Source: Dipylidium caninum (Eukaryota; Platyhelminthes; Cestoda; Cyclophyllidea; Dipylidiidae). Taken from it: DNA of 64,000 bases. Below the pieces are notes generated by a model. That model was not told the origin of the DNA, did not search any database, and worked only from the letters and a program-made list of their open reading frames with translations. Positions 1-14,200 of the stretch are shown in pieces (the stretch's first letter is position 1; each line of letters opens with the position of its first letter). Location: contig QEYB01000290.1 in NCBI GenBank assembly GCA_017562135.1, forward strand, positions 992,001 through 1,056,000. The letters run 5' to 3'. A program made the position numbers and the translations under genes.

Positions 1-1441
1 CATTCGAATAAGCCAGTGATTGTCACCTGGTAGGGGAAGGAGGCAGAGAGATTACTCGGCAAGTCGGGGGAATGGAGCCCCTCCTCTTGTCACATGCACT
101 GTCTAACATGACAACTTGTCATGGACAGACAACATACGTGATGAAGGCGTGGACACAAACATCCCTAAGACCAAATCGCTCTACCTAAGTGCTTTGTCAC
201 TAGTCAACTGAGAGGAGAAGTCCTCGTGGTTGTCAATTATTCACCTGACAAGTGGTTAGACATAATTCGCCAAGTCATTACATGTCATTCGAACACAAAT
301 CATAGGTAGATTAAATACAAAGACAAATAAGACTCGAATGCGATTCATGCGTGGATACTCCGTGCTCGACTTGGCCCTGGGCAACACACTGTCGGCGGAA
401 GATATTTTGGCTTCTGATGTAGTGGAAATGCCACGCCGGCATTATCTAATCCATCAAGGTGATTGCCAGCATGCCACGGTGACGTGACTTCAGGTGATTC
501 GTTTTCTTTTCACCTGTTTGGCATGAAAGGAGGAATGTCGAGTTCACCGTCTCAATCGCCGTCACGTTTTGGGAGTTTCCCCTTACCCTTGCCTGCACAG
601 TGCGCAACACAACGCATTTCCTCCTGAGGTCGTACTTTACTGCCCATCTTGAAGGATGGCCAACTCTCACGATAGCCCCAAGTGGGTCCACTTCAACCAT
701 GGACAGAAAATTTTGCTCGCCTCAAAATTAACTGCTAATGAAATATCTATGAGGCGGTAGAAAGGTCACGATCACGTTAAACTACTCAAAGGAAGGTGTA
801 CTTTGTGAGCGACTTGGCAAAGTACTTGTCTAATGTGCATAAAGTTGGTTCCACTGTCTCACATATTTAGGCATTTTGAGAATAATTAAGGCCGCCGAGA
901 AGTAATAACCTTCTAGGCTCTTAGACTGTACACTTCAGACCTCAACACCTCATTAAGGAACATCAACGTCTCCATTATCAAGTTAACTCTCCACCCTTGG
1001 CGTTCTTTTCTGCTAATTGACCGGAAGTTTTAGTATTTTTGCTTTAATGTAATCGGGAATCAGTGGCGAAACTACTCCACTGACTTTCTCTTGCACTCTA
1101 ATAATAAGTTTTCATTTGTTTCCCGCCTGCTCTGTACCATGTATGCCAAAGCGGGGAATGGGACCGTTCTCCCACTAGTTGGGGACTTGATTTAAGTGAA
1201 ATGGCGATTATTAAAAGATAAAATTAATAATTCTGGAGTATCTATGACTCTTTTGTGACTCTTACTGGAAGTATGATGTCTATATGCGCGCTACTTGGAA
1301 GACTCGGGGGCGCGGACGAGATCGGCCGGTCTATGACAGTGACGTATGTCCATGATGCTTCTGTTCTGGCGGACCAACCAACTCTTGGGACTAACGTCTG
1401 GACGATGTGTTGACTTGTGTGCTATTGTATTGCTATATTAA

Positions 1442-1474
1442 GTTGTGTACAGATGTTACCCAAAAATAAATGTT
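1442..1474 (+). repeat. Copy 1 of a diverged dispersed motif ending in an AATAAA-like signal
   Basis: Reads GTACAGATGTTACCCAAAAA followed by TAAATGTT. A near copy lies about 418 bp downstream (1861-1892), preceded in both cases by a T/G-rich stretch. It may mark the 3' end of a short repeat element. Confidence 0.4.
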
Positions 1475-1860
1475 CCTAGCCAAATGCCTAGTCATTTAAT
1501 TAGTGACGCGCATGACTCCTCACAGGGAACAAGATTGCGGACCCGGGCGCCTCCTCGTGGCTACCGCCTGGGTCGGAGAGCTTGCCCGCCCAGCTAAGAC
1601 CTGGGTCACCCCCCCCCCCGGGGATCACAGGGTGGCTCTCGCCCGGGGTGTTCCCAGCCATTGTGCTGGGGCTGAGGTCGCTGCCTCAGTATTCCTCGAC
1701 CAGGTCTGAAGGGAGCGGTGGATAAATGCATGGAAACGGTACGGAGGTTGGGCGTCTTCGGACCTCTCAAAGAAATGGAGATTATGTACATCCTCTCCAA
1801 ACCTAACTGACCTTTCCATGCTTCAGCTTGCATTCTGTGCTTGTTGTGTTGCATCCTTGT

Positions 1861-1892
1861 TATATGTACAGTTGCTCCCAAAAATAAATGTT
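1861..1892 (+). repeat. Copy 2 of the diverged motif
   Basis: Reads GTACAGTTGCTCCCAAAAAT followed by AAATGTT, differing from copy 1 by a few substitutions and one deletion. A GC-rich block at 1500-1720 lies between the two copies. Confidence 0.4.
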
Positions 1893-1940
1893 AAGGCAGC
1901 TGGGAACTTTCATATTACAGGTAACGAGAGCGGTACGTAC

Positions 1941-3355
1941 CAGAAGTCTTGGGTTTCGACCGCTCGGTGGAGATTTGGAACATCGAACTGCTAAAACGAA
2001 GCCCATTTTGTTCCCCCCTACCCGTCGACGGATGCGTCCTCCTCGGCTCCTGGCTGCGTGGGATGCTCTGTTTCATGGGTCTCGTGGTAGACGTGTTCGT
2101 CGATCTGGCCGGTCGGGCGTTTGCAGAACGATGTCGTAGGGCTTCCGAGGCACGGTGAACGCATTCCCTGCCGGATGGCCGATGAATCTTTGAGGAAAGA
2201 TCCATTTGAGTTTTGGAAAGAGGTCGAAACTTTTCCAGACCCACAGCCACATACTCCTCGGGACCGTCGAAGACTTCGCCTAGAGACTCAACCTGAAGCA
2301 AACACAAAATACACTCCAGAATAAAATGACCGATTTATCAGTTGATTTTGTAGTATTTTTAGTGTATACAGCAGATTGGGAGAGGGGGGAGGAAAGTTGG
2401 GATGTGGAATAACACCTTCCAACACTAAATACCTGGATAGTCTTCAAGTGTCTCCTGCTCAATCACGAAGGTAAAATTAAGAGCGACTTTTACTATGTCA
2501 CCCAATCAACCTTGTCAAATCCTATCAATTCCTCAGTAGTCCTCATACGTGTTAACAAATTAAATTTTGGGCTTTAATACTACCAATGTTCAAAAATGGC
2601 CTTAATTTACCATGCGCAAATGTGTTGAAATGTAATGGTTAGAGTAAACAAATCAGTGGAAGTGGAGCCTTTTAAAGTGTCCTCTCGGCGTAATTATGGC
2701 CTGGTGGGTGAACACACTCGCCTTGTCATTAAACGCGATTAATTAAAATACCGAGAGGGAAGGGTTTTATAGGGGAATGTTTCACCTCTTTCCCATCCAA
2801 TGTATAAATTTTGTAGATTGGTTCACAGAGTATAAAACTCAATTCGTGTAGAAGACTTTGTAAGGAAGTGCCAATTCGTCCGTTGATGAGAACACGATGG
2901 CGGTGAAAGGCATCGCCATTCTGGTGTACATAAATTACTCTCTCCATCTGTTTCTTTGCCGGTTGGGGTGATGAAGCGACCCCTGACGCCGAGGGTTTGA
3001 GGCTGTAATTCAGGAGTTTCTGTGCGCTGGGCACACGACCTGCCTTCCAACCGGGCAGGAGGACAGACCTTTCTTCCAGTCGAATGCCCCTCGCTTGATG
3101 CCTTTTATCCGAGGCTATGTAATGACCGTTATTGTTGAGTTCACTCAATGTGTCTATTCGTGTCTTTCCACGGGGTGAAAAGATGCTTCTAACTCCGTAC
3201 GGTAGGTCGGGGAATTTGGTTGTCAGGAATTCCTGCAAAATCTCCATACTACGGAATCGGTTCGGTTGAATGACCACACGCAGACCCTCGCCATGGATAC
3301 TTCCATCGGCATAGAAGTAGACCGTCTTGGGATAAGTAGATCTTCCTTGTCGCAT
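1941..3355 (-). CDS. Tandem doublecortin (DCX) domain protein, DCDC2-like, 3' part missing
   Basis: Doublecortin domains bind microtubules; paired DCX proteins stabilise cytoplasmic or ciliary microtubules. Exon 3355-2786 starts at ATG and encodes DCX domain 1 (residues about 9-95; KTVYFYADG, RSMEILQEFL, VRSIFSPRGKTRI, HYIASDK), a linker, and most of DCX domain 2 (VIYVHQNGDAFHRHRVLING, IYTLDGKE). The donor at 2786/2785 (GAG|GTGAAA) and acceptor before 2292 are both phase 0 and join YTLDGKE to VESLGEVFDG...YVAVGLEKF, completing domain 2. The second exon is polar and Ser/Arg/Pro-rich and can end at 1941 (CTG|GTACGT, phase 1). At least one more exon must lie at lower coordinates; I could not identify it securely. 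The DCX assignment is firm from the paired motifs; the exact DCDC2/DCX subfamily is not. It is divergently arranged with the adhesion GPCR gene. Confidence 0.85.
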
Positions 3356-5260
3356 TTTGTGCAGTAATCTCTTTTGGTAGCCTTTTTAAGCGCCCTGCAT
3401 GAACCAATCAAAAAAGTCCGGTTTGTTGGTTGCTGTGGAAATGACGTAGTGAGCATGCCAGCGAATACATCCGCGTGCGGATAAACCTTTGTCGTTTAAT
3501 CAAATTGTTGTGACCCAAATCGGCGGTGGACAGAAGGGTATGTCGCTTGAACACCACCGCCGTATTTGTCTGTCATGTGGGGAGGAGGCGGGTCTCATCT
3601 CCTCCACATGAAACACCCAGTCCAGGCTTCCATCCCCTTAGGGAAATTGGCACCAGCCACATAAAACGAACTAAACGGTACACGCCTCGTGAAAGGCCAG
3701 TCTGATTTTTATGTGTTCCTTTCCATATTTGCTATGATGATGTCCTTCAAGCTTGGAAACAATCGCTGTTGAGGAGTCCAGGGCCACAACCCTGATTTTC
3801 GAATGAACATTTTTACGTATTACGAAATATTTCCCGAAGGCATTTGCCTAACCAAAGTGAGCAACGAGTGCTTTCGTTAAAACTTCTCGTCAAAATTAAA
3901 AATTGGCAGACGAATTCGGAGGAGTGTGAGGCAGTCTTCAGTGTTGAGCCAGGTTGTGCATCTCATTTAGTGGTGGAGGTGTCAACAGCAGGGACACCCC
4001 ATCGGATGCGATTTTGTTTTGCGAGAAAACATCCCCTCTTTACATCGCCGTTTCATCGTTCTTCCAGATATACGCACGCGCGCCCACTTGCGAACGTACA
4101 GTAAATTTACCCTTTCTTGAAGACCAACTAATAAAATTCCATTTATTATTCGCTTGAGTAAGGAAGAGGCCCATTTGTCAACGTAGAAAACCTCATCTGG
4201 ACACTATACTACTAAAACATTGTAAATAGTATAATTTTAAGCCAAAATGTAAGAACTAAGGATTAGAAAAACTTAAAAGAAGAGGTGTTTATTTGCTAAT
4301 CAAGTTAATAGTTGCCCCGGGATCACGCTAAATGCAAGCTTTGAATGCCTTTCTTATAGCTTACAAAGAAGGAGACGTTAAAAGACAATAAAAGCTTATT
4401 CAGCAAACTTACTAAAATTTAAGATGTCAAATAATTTAAAGTTATTTTGCCACTGCGGCACATGGACAAGACGCCAACTTCGCGTCTCATCATTGCTGTG
4501 AGATCGAGCCATCGAATCTCCTAAATATCGTATGGATGAATGTAGATGCGATGTGTGTCCGGAGATGTCTCGATCTCCTTTAAACATTTTTCTCTCTTCT
4601 CTTTCTATTTATTCAGTATGTCCACTCCGAAATTGTCTATTCTCAACCTTTTGCTGCTTATATTTAATTTTCTGGTTTTAAATATTTAAGTATACCCTCG
4701 CAAAGTGATGCATGCGAGTGTCATCTTGACTACGCAAAGATGAGGGGCGGTCAATTGTTTAAAGTGGATACACAATAGGGTGTTTCTCGTTAATGTCATG
4801 ACAACGCAAAGCAGTAATTGTTCATGAACAGTGTGAAAACCATTAAAAGGGCAATGGGAAAAGGCAAATAGCATCCTTTGCTTCACTTTTTAGTGACAAC
4901 ACGAGAACTACACAACGCCAAGAGTCTGCGATGTGGACTTGAAAGCGGACCTAAGGAGAGGCCATCAAACTTTGCAAATCGTCTAGCCTGTCCACCCTCC
5001 CCCTCTTACCCCATCCCCATTCCTCTCATGCCCCACTCTTCTCACTGTCCGCCCACTGATCACCCAAAACCAAAACTTATCAATTTGATAAACGATTATT
5101 TAGTTTTTTTTGCTTTCGCGAAATAACTAGAAGTGTTTTCTATTTTCAGCTTTCCTGACAACGAGTAAGTCACCCTTTCGAGCCTCAAGGACAAATGTCA
5201 TGGAAGATTTGTAAATTTGAGTTTTGAAAATCACTGCGACTGTAAATATTACATTCCTAG
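3356..5260. other. Spacer between divergent DCX and adhesion GPCR genes, with the missing 5' end of the GPCR
   Basis: No secure gene. Because the first certain GPCR exon (5261) enters in phase 1, upstream coding exons carrying the start codon and signal peptide should lie here. Plus-strand open stretches at 3844-4104 and 3954-4157 are possible but unconvincing. A 15-nt segment at 5150-5164 is flanked by TTTTCAG and GTAAGT and would preserve phase if used as a microexon. Confidence 0.35.
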
Positions 5261-8200
5261 CACCAGTGCCCTCCACGTCACCTCCAACAACGCTTGCACA
5301 TCCGACTTTGGTACCTAAGCCAGTTCCGCCTCCGAGTACGCCCACTTTGAATCCAGTTTTTCCGCCACCCGAAGAAAATCTTTTTAGTGAGTATAAATTA
5401 CGGGAGAGAGGCGGTTTAATGTAGCATGAAGTAATTCTCTCAAGTGCATCTTTACTTGGTTGATTAGATGTCAGTTACTTCGCAACTGCCAGCCATTACT
5501 GGGCATTTTCCGACGAGGCACAGTGGATCACCGATCTTGCACCAAAGGAAAACTTTCTTTCGAAAGCACTTTTTACCCGCTTCCAAGAAGGATCTATTGA
5601 TGTATCAGACCCAGAGATAAGAAAGGACTTTGCGATGTCACCAGGATCTCTTTTTACGCCGTTGAGTACAATGGAAGGATTCATTGGCGTAGACCACTTA
5701 GAAAAAGGACTCTTCCCACAGGACACCAAAAGTGTGAGACTACTTCGTTACTCCAGCGCAAGATGCCTCAAATTGGTCCCGCAATTGGAAAAGGAAAGGC
5801 CCTATTTTAGAGCTTGTATTACCAACCCCGAGGACTGCGAGTACGGCCTCTCTGTCAGCATCTGGACCTATTTTATTGAGACGGCGATTGCTGGCCAACA
5901 GACACTGATCAGCACCGGTACTTTACATCTTTTGTTAGCTGGTTTCAGCTACGTTAACCGCCTGTTGAGTTAGTATTATATTCTGAAACTCTAGCACTCT
6001 GGACCCATGCAAGGATGCGACCTGGATCTTGAGGGTTTAACAAACGCGCCTCACCCTTTTTATGGCCAAATTATAGAATTTAACTGTTAAAACAAAGTGT
6101 TAAATTTGCATCCACCTGAGGATTTCTAATTTTATTGTAATAATCATAAACATTTATCTTATTTCTAATGAAAAGTAAAGAGTAGATGGTCTAACGTGGA
6201 TGTACAGGACTTACTAGGATTATTACGTGCTTAAATTCTTTCCATAGGTAGGGTAGGCAACAAATGTCATTTAACTAATAACTTAAAAGTGGAGCCTATC
6301 AGTGATACCTTCAAAACTCATAAATTAGTTATGTCTAAGTACTTCTATACCTACAATTTTCATATTTAGCTCCAGCCGGCGAAGCCGGTTTCCTGCTCTT
6401 CATCCAGAATGGGAAAATATTTGTGAAAGTCAGTGGAGCGATGCATTCGTGGACTTGTTCCACTCCGATTTCCATGGAAAAGAACGTCTGGAGCAATTTC
6501 GCCTTCCGTTGGAAATCCAGTAACGGCGACATCTCGGTACGCCGCACGACTACAATTTACTTGTATGACTTAAGTAGGCCTTCAATGGTTTTATCTGACT
6601 TCAGATATACGCAAACAATCGACTACGTGGAAGTTGCTCTGGCATACGAAGTATGAGAGTGAATGGAGTGGTGAAGGAGAAAGCTCAGTCTCTCTGGTTG
6701 GGCTGTTTATCCGACGGTGTTCTTCCACATCATCAGACTATTATTTACAATGCTCTACTAGCGCATCCGGCTATTTGGTATTGGCCACTGGAGTATCACG
6801 TTCTTTTCCTTGGAGACAAAGGTAATTCCTCACAACATGATGTTAAAATTACATGCACTAACGATTTTTTTCAACCCGCAAAATGTCAAAAATTTGCATA
6901 ACATAAAGTCACTGGTTATACACTTTGTCTTCAGGTTTTGATTAGCAGAATTTGAAATATTGTCAGTTTAGGTAAGTAGTGATTTCCATTGACTCGAACA
7001 CAAACAAACGAAACAACTCTCCTTTCTAGTGAACGGTTATAACTGCAGCAGGCGACCACGGACTAGCTGCAAATCCACTTGATCGCTAAGTCTTACACTT
7101 ATTACCTCAAATTTGCCTAATCGCCATAAGGTGTTCATGATTAAACTTTTTCGTGCTGGAATAGAGATTCTCGATCATGCCTCGGTACACCAAAACTTGA
7201 GCCTTGAATTAACCTGGAATGCTTAAGAGGTATTCTGTGTAAGAAGGCTTGATTGAGGCTTTAATTAATCACCAGAAGAGAGAGTAGGAGAAAGGGACTG
7301 CCGCCAGTTTCACTAGCATCACCGATATGTTGGTCCTCGTGAACACTCGGCACCCGGGCGTCTGCGGGTACTCCTTCGCTATTCCGGAGGGCGCTTCATG
7401 GATTGCAGTAAAAGTTTAAGTCATAGAAGGAGAATCGTTTGAAAATTGTGGTGAAGGCACGCCTTCTCCTTACTAACTTCTATTGCAACAGTGTTTTCAA
7501 ATGAGCTTCAATCCTCCGCCGATAGTAATACACTGGATTTTGGCCTCTATTTGACATTGTGAGCTCTAGTTGTCGTTAATGTTAATCAGAAATGATTAGA
7601 TGACTACTCGACTTCAAGACCTCGAACCGACGTGAGATCATCACATTTAATATCATTAAAAACTCTTGAACTCCTTTAAAATTCCCCCTAAATACAATTC
7701 TTAACACAGCTGACCGGTTTGAGGCGGCACACACCACAACTCCAACAACTCCACGGCCTGCCAACTATAAGGTAGACTACACGAAATTGTTAGAAGAGTA
7801 TCATTTGAAGAATTGGTCCTCCATACCGGCAAATCCCTACTACATTACGGCGGATGGATACTTCGAGTTGTCCTCAAGACAAAGTGGTCAACAACTTGGC
7901 CAAGATATCGAGTTAGCTGGCATTAACTGTCGGGACCGACATTCTTTCCGGCTCAAAACTAATAATGCCTACTATAGGGTGAGCAATTTTTGTAAATAGA
8001 ACAAGATAAGTAGGATTGAGCGAGTAGTAAAGTCGAGAAGTAGAAAGCAATACGGTTCTGCAGTCACTTCTATCCGAAAATGCTAGGCTAACCGGGAGTA
8101 GAGCAATTTTTCAAGTTGTAATAAGCGTGGGGAAAGAGAAAGTATTTGCTTGGCGGTGAGCGCAATAACAGGACTAAAGTGGCATGAACTATCCACCCCC

Positions 8201-11200
8201 GTAAACACTTATTGTCATCTTCAGTTAAAGAGTACTGTGGAAAAGACATGTCCCAGTGACTTCTCCGCGTGTCGAAGTGGTTTTTCCATTGGTGCCTGGG
8301 TGAGTGTACCGTCCTCTCTCAACGCCGTCGAAAACCCCAGTCCCTTTTCGAGGTTGCCGATACCGTTAAAGTCAACCTGTATGGCAACTTTTTGCATATC
8401 TTCGGTGAGTTGACGGACAAATTTGTGTTACATTTTATACACATAGAGGAAAAGAATGGCTGGATAACCTGAAACATACATTCAAGGAGGCGGAATGGAC
8501 TCATCCACCGCGTCTCCCCGTCACTTCGATAGAGCGGGAGGGTTAGAAAATGCTGATTCTATTTGTAAACCTCTCGCCAAATCCCATCAGAGAATATACA
8601 TCTCCGGGTTTCAAAATAGATACAATTTTTTGGTTGGTCGTTTGTTTGTTATTTTAATCTCCGATCAGTTTTTGGTCGGGCTTGGACATCCTGTCCCATC
8701 GTTGGTCGCCAAGGCGACGAGGTAGTGATAGTCGGGTATAGGATATGCGATTTCCTCCCCCCTAGTGGAGCTTCTGGCACCTTGCATCACTTAGCCACTG
8801 ACAAAGGCGCGAGGAGATTAAGTCAAAGACATGCGCTTACAACATGTTGGACACAGACCAGTCGAGGTGGCACTTTTCTTATCAAAACTTTGGCACTTTG
8901 GCACGTCGACTTTGACACGACTCCTCACTGTTCTGCATAAATTACTTGGCAGTTTTTGACGGTGCGGTTTGGCGGATTACGCGTTTACTCGAGGAAGTTG
9001 TCCGTGATGAAGTCTTCAATGTGGGCTTCTCCATTTCGGGCCTTCCCGAAAATATGGCCACCGGCTTTATTAACGGTTTGCCTGTACAGACAATGGCATT
9101 TGCGTCACAGAAGCCGAACGAAAGTGCTAAACACGAAAAGATACAGAAAGGTGATCTTATTATTGGCAGTAGAAATGTCAACTGCAGCGCTGAGGGTGTT
9201 TCCCTTGGAGATTTGGTCTACTGGCTCCGTTCGACACACGCGCACGAAGGACATCGTTTCGTTGGATACACAGGTGAACCGCTACTAATCCCGAAAACCT
9301 CTCACTCTCTCCATCGTGTGGATCATCTTCTGCCTTCCTTGCATTTCAGCAACTCAAGTACAACTGCTGGCTAAGGCAGAGAAGCACTGGTCCACTGATT
9401 TCTATCTGCTGCATGACGCGCCTTGCCGAATAAGCTATGAGAGGAAACGAAAAGGCATCAGAGATTCAACTGACGCCATCCCCAATTTTAAACTCGCCTC
9501 CATCTATAGACCCATTGGGACACAACCGGTCCGCTACATTTTGGATCATGAGAAGAAGAGTCTCGCGCCAATTCTATCAATGCGGAAAAATGACTACTTC
9601 ATGCTCGGTAGGATGTTGTCTTTCCTTTTTTTATTCGGTGGAATATCAGCGCCGCTTTGACCTCAAAAAGGTTCATTTTAAACTGCACAGTTGATATCAT
9701 GGCACACAAGACACGACTGTCGGAGGTCGTGAAAGTTGAGCCACGGCAAGAGTTTAGGTCAACTTTCGGATTCACCGATTCCACTCCGTCTCAAAACCCA
9801 GTTGCCTTTAGGTGTTTTTAAACTAGCACTGGTTACCGTAGCACTTCCTTAAAACACCGGACTCTGGCGTATCTCGGAAATCCGCGCATTCCGGCCTTTT
9901 TAAGGCGAATTCAGAAGGGGCAGTTGGTGCAGACGCGTGAGAAGATTTGCGTTTGAGTAGAGATAACCTTTCAGCCTCATTTTCCACGCGCTTGTCCTCA
10001 AAGGTCTCCCCTAATTGACCGCCATGCTTCCATTTCGACACATGTAAGGGATTTTCTTGTTAACTACTGATAATCTCTGATTACTAGGAAGGGAGAAGAG
10101 CGCAATTCCCGGTCAGACCCATCTGCAATGGCTCAATCATTGCCTCCATGAGCCGGGAGAGGAGTCGTGCGGAATTTACGGCGTCACCATTTCCCTCTGG
10201 CTCTCTCTGCAATCCGTCAGCCCGTCTCGCATTCGCTACGTCTTTAATTCAGGCGACGCAGGCGACAGTGAAATAGCCGCCATAATGGACGGACACGGTT
10301 GGGCGATCTTCACACATGGGACACTTCTCGGCGCCTCCGTTTCTGGCGGCAATGACGATTGGAACTTGGTCCTCGATCCTAGAACTTATCGCCTTAGTAG
10401 GCAATTGAAGCGAATTAATGAATGCTTTACCATGTCAACTTAAATGCTAACGCTTCCTTTTCCATCTCCGCTCAGATCGGTGGGTTAATCTAGGGGTTAC
10501 GTGGAGTTCCTCTGTTGGCCTGAAGATGTTCATTGACGGAATTGACTTGAACATGCCGTCCACACGACCGAAGACGCGATTCAAAAGACAAGTGGCACCG
10601 CCCTACCTCGTTGTTGGTAGGTTTGACACCGATGATTCCAGCGCTTGGCTAACAGCCGCCGAGGCAGAGGCCGAAAGCAGTAACCCCTCGATGTCGAGAT
10701 GTCCGGTGTTCTGGGAAATGGCGCATTTTGGATTCGCCGAGATGACCTACTTCAACAAGTACATGACCTCACACGAGTACGCACGCACTTTTGGCTTCCT
10801 CGGTAACGAGATGCTCCAGAGATCCAGTCGGCATCTTTGGTTTGGATTGGGTCTGATGGATCCCAGTGTATCCGACCTTCTACTCGCCAACCAGCTGGGT
10901 ATACCTCAACATCCTGGCCCTTGTGGCATATATGATGCTAAAAAGTATTCCGTTGAATATGATGCTACAAGCCGAGCTGTCATTTTGGGTGATATGACTC
11001 TCCTGCGTCTGGGACCGCTGGAACCCTCCGAGTGTCCGGGCAGTCTGGAGAATTGTGAAAAGGTGAGTCAATCAGCCACAAAAGGTCTATTTCACTTCAC
11101 CTGTCATTAGGGAGACATGAGGAAACCGACTTCCTAGGACAACTGTATGAATGCTTTAGCAATACACTTTAGTGTTATAATATCATCAGCGTATTTTCCC

Positions 11201-14200
11201 CGACTTGTCAGTCTGATTGCGCTCGGTAGAAAGGAGGGAAGCAATCCGTTCCCGTGCACAAGTGCAACAGACTGTAAAGGTTCTGGGTTTTTCTTCGCGC
11301 TATCAGGTGGATTCCTGGCTTACTGCAGTTACATGGTGACGGACTTTGGGAAGGCACTCATTCTCCTCTTCCTGAGGAAACTGGCCAAAATATCCTCCTT
11401 TTTGACACTGTAGACTGATTACACAAATTCAAATTTCGGTAGTTGTGTGACACTTAACATTGCCAACTCTTCCCCTCGTGCAATGTGGAGGCGGAGGCAA
11501 ATATCCTCCAATTCCTTATGGTGTTTTTTTCTGCTGGTCGTGTAGGGCTTTACTGTCGGCGGCTGGTACGCCCTCATCCCCGACATCGACGGCATGCTAC
11601 ACATGAATTTTACGAGTCCAGTGGTATTACTAGCATTAAACGGCGGATCGGTTGGTATCGCCCTGACAAATGGCGGGCATACAATTAACGGTTGGGTGAA
11701 CGATGTCGCCTGTTACGGATCTTCGACACGGCTGACTTTAGCATCACAGCATAATCAGTGGTTTCATGTGACTCTCGCCTGGTTCGAGGGTGAACTTCAA
11801 CTCTATCTAAATGGCAACCATCTAAGTACATGCACAAATACTTCACAAATTCAATTTATCGGCGAGAGGATTTTTAAAGAGTCCGCGACTCATCCCGCCT
11901 ACCTTGTCATTGTTGCACCGGCACGTCATGAAATCGGCTACCGACTGGGTGTGGGCGTTGTCAACATTGAGGAGACATATGTGGACTCTCCACTAAGAGT
12001 GGACACTTTTATGGGTTTATCAAGGATTCAAAAGAACTATTTCGCCGCAGCCACGTTCTATTGGCCCATGTCGGGTATACTGGTGGACCTTGCACCAGGT
12101 CGAATAGTCACCTCGTCGGTGACGAAGATGAGAAATACAAGATATGTCGAGAGAGAGGCAATCTGCACCAAGGGTATAAGTCAGTCGTATATTGTTCTCA
12201 CCGGTCATTACCGACCGGGTGGTAAATACTCAAATCTCTACAACTCCTGCCTGTATTACTCTTCAAGGTGTCAAGGAGTCCTTTTAATTGTTGACTTTCG
12301 ACTAAATAAAGAGTCACCCATGGCAAATCGGGAGTTCTCCATGCTTGAAACACCTCCGGAAAAAGGCTCTATGGGACTTGAAATAACTTTGAATCCGATT
12401 GTGGGTAATTTAACGGTCATCTACCGCTCCCGGAAGGAAAAGTGTTCTAATTCGGTGAATATTACCGCCATGTCGGACGCATTTGATGGTTGGACCAACC
12501 TGCAGGCCTTCATCTACGAGCAAGATTTAACCATACGTATTAACTACAAGGACATCACCGTAGGCAGTCACGCTCAGTGTGAAATAAAAGACTCGGAACC
12601 GTTATCGGCTGAATCAGGACTCCTGCCGAAGATAGTTATCGGCAAGGAGATCGGCGTATGTATCTCCGATGTAGCCATTGTGGAGGGTTTAGCACAACTG
12701 AAGCCGGAAGATTCCTCTCTCAGAGATATTTGCTATCCTGGCTCCGAGGTCATTCTTCCGTTGGAAGGCGATCAACCCGGCCGACTCGGACGCCGCGGCA
12801 CGGCAACCGACCTCGGTGCCTTTACCACCCGTTTGAAGGCCAAAAAACTGAACAATTGTTTCAACAAATTCATGACTTCATGTTCAGATTTCACACTATC
12901 CTTTTGGATGCTCATTAAGAGCCTTGGTAGTGAAACCGTCTCACTGGTAAGTTCATTTTTCAGCATCATTGACTCCACTTGCTTACCTCTACCCTGCACG
13001 CCTGGCCTCCACCGTTAACCCTCACTGTAAGAGCTTAAAATTAGCCATCCTGCGACCATGTATCTCTCTCCTCTAAAGGTTAAAATAATGAGATATTCAA
13101 CTTTCAGAAGGAGTATATGGTACTCTCGACCGGGCCAGACACCTATCAAGGCATTTCTATTTCCATCCAATTCTCACCGGTATCAAAGGTCTATCACCTC
13201 CTTTTACGGCTCATCACCCAAGATTCCATCTACCAAATCTTTGTCTCCGACTTCGGAGAAAGGGATACATGGTACAATATTGGCGTTGTTGTGGCAGGAA
13301 CGGAAGCTTCGGGCAACACCTACGCAGAAGTCTACCGAGATGGTCTGCCGATTATGGCTACGAGCGCACCGATCTCGCGAGATAACGCCAAGTACTATCC
13401 CGTTAACCCTTCTCCTGGCGTCTACTTCGGCTCCGCTATCACCACGATTATGAATTTGTCTGCCGCTCCGATTGCTCATGGAAGCGTTAATATGTTTGGT
13501 AGGCCTGAGTTCGCATTGAATTGACACCTTGGTCTCTTCCAGCGTCCGCCGCATACTGATTGGTTGAGAGTCTCTTTGGATTAACCAATCAAATTTCGTC
13601 TACGCACAAGAAATGAAAACTTTATTATTTTTTTCCTTCTAGTCTTTTGGTTCAAACGAGTGGCCTCCTGTGGCTCACCGCGACTTAGCCACATGACTCT
13701 TATTGGGGATTGCTTGGCCAATGACACCTTGCCGGAGACGATGGCATGCCAAGCGGTGCCAAATTGTCAACTCTCCCGAAATGGTGTCTGTCTGGACACC
13801 AGCGTGGTGGGCTCATCTCTCTCTCTCTCTCTCATTTAATTTCAGTTATTGTGGAGGCAATATCGTTTTTTAAATGTATCCACTAACTTTCCTAGGAAAA
13901 CATCTACGCTATGGCTAGAAGCGCCCAAATAATCTCATCGCCTAGAGCCCTCCTCGATCTGCTCCAGGTCACCGATACTGTTCTTAGAAATGGGACCGAC
14001 AGTGAAACGCAACTCCTCTGGTCATCGATCGTCTTACTTGATAGACTGAGAGTCGTAGAAGAGGCTAATTTGTTTGAAATTGAGAATCTTCGTCCTCATG
14101 CTGATAGTATTTTAACCTTCCTCTTGAAATTCCTTGACACACTATTCTCGACTCGATTCGCTGAAACATGGTCAATGCTTCGCGGAAGCTACGTAACTCA

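Larger units (their letters stand above)
1..1940. other. Unresolved left edge, possibly holding terminal exons of the DCX gene
   Basis: The DCX gene needs more exons here on the minus strand. An open minus-strand stretch at 446-700 (84 codons) and a GC-rich open stretch at about 1606-1881 are candidates, but neither resembles a known domain and no phase-consistent join was convincing. The segment also holds the diverged repeat pair listed separately and a C10 run near 1611-1620. Confidence 0.3.

Noticed and set aside
1606..1881. Minus-strand open frames in GC-rich DNA
   Set aside because: Considered as a DCX exon, but no phase-1 acceptor with a plausible product; composition follows the GC-rich block.
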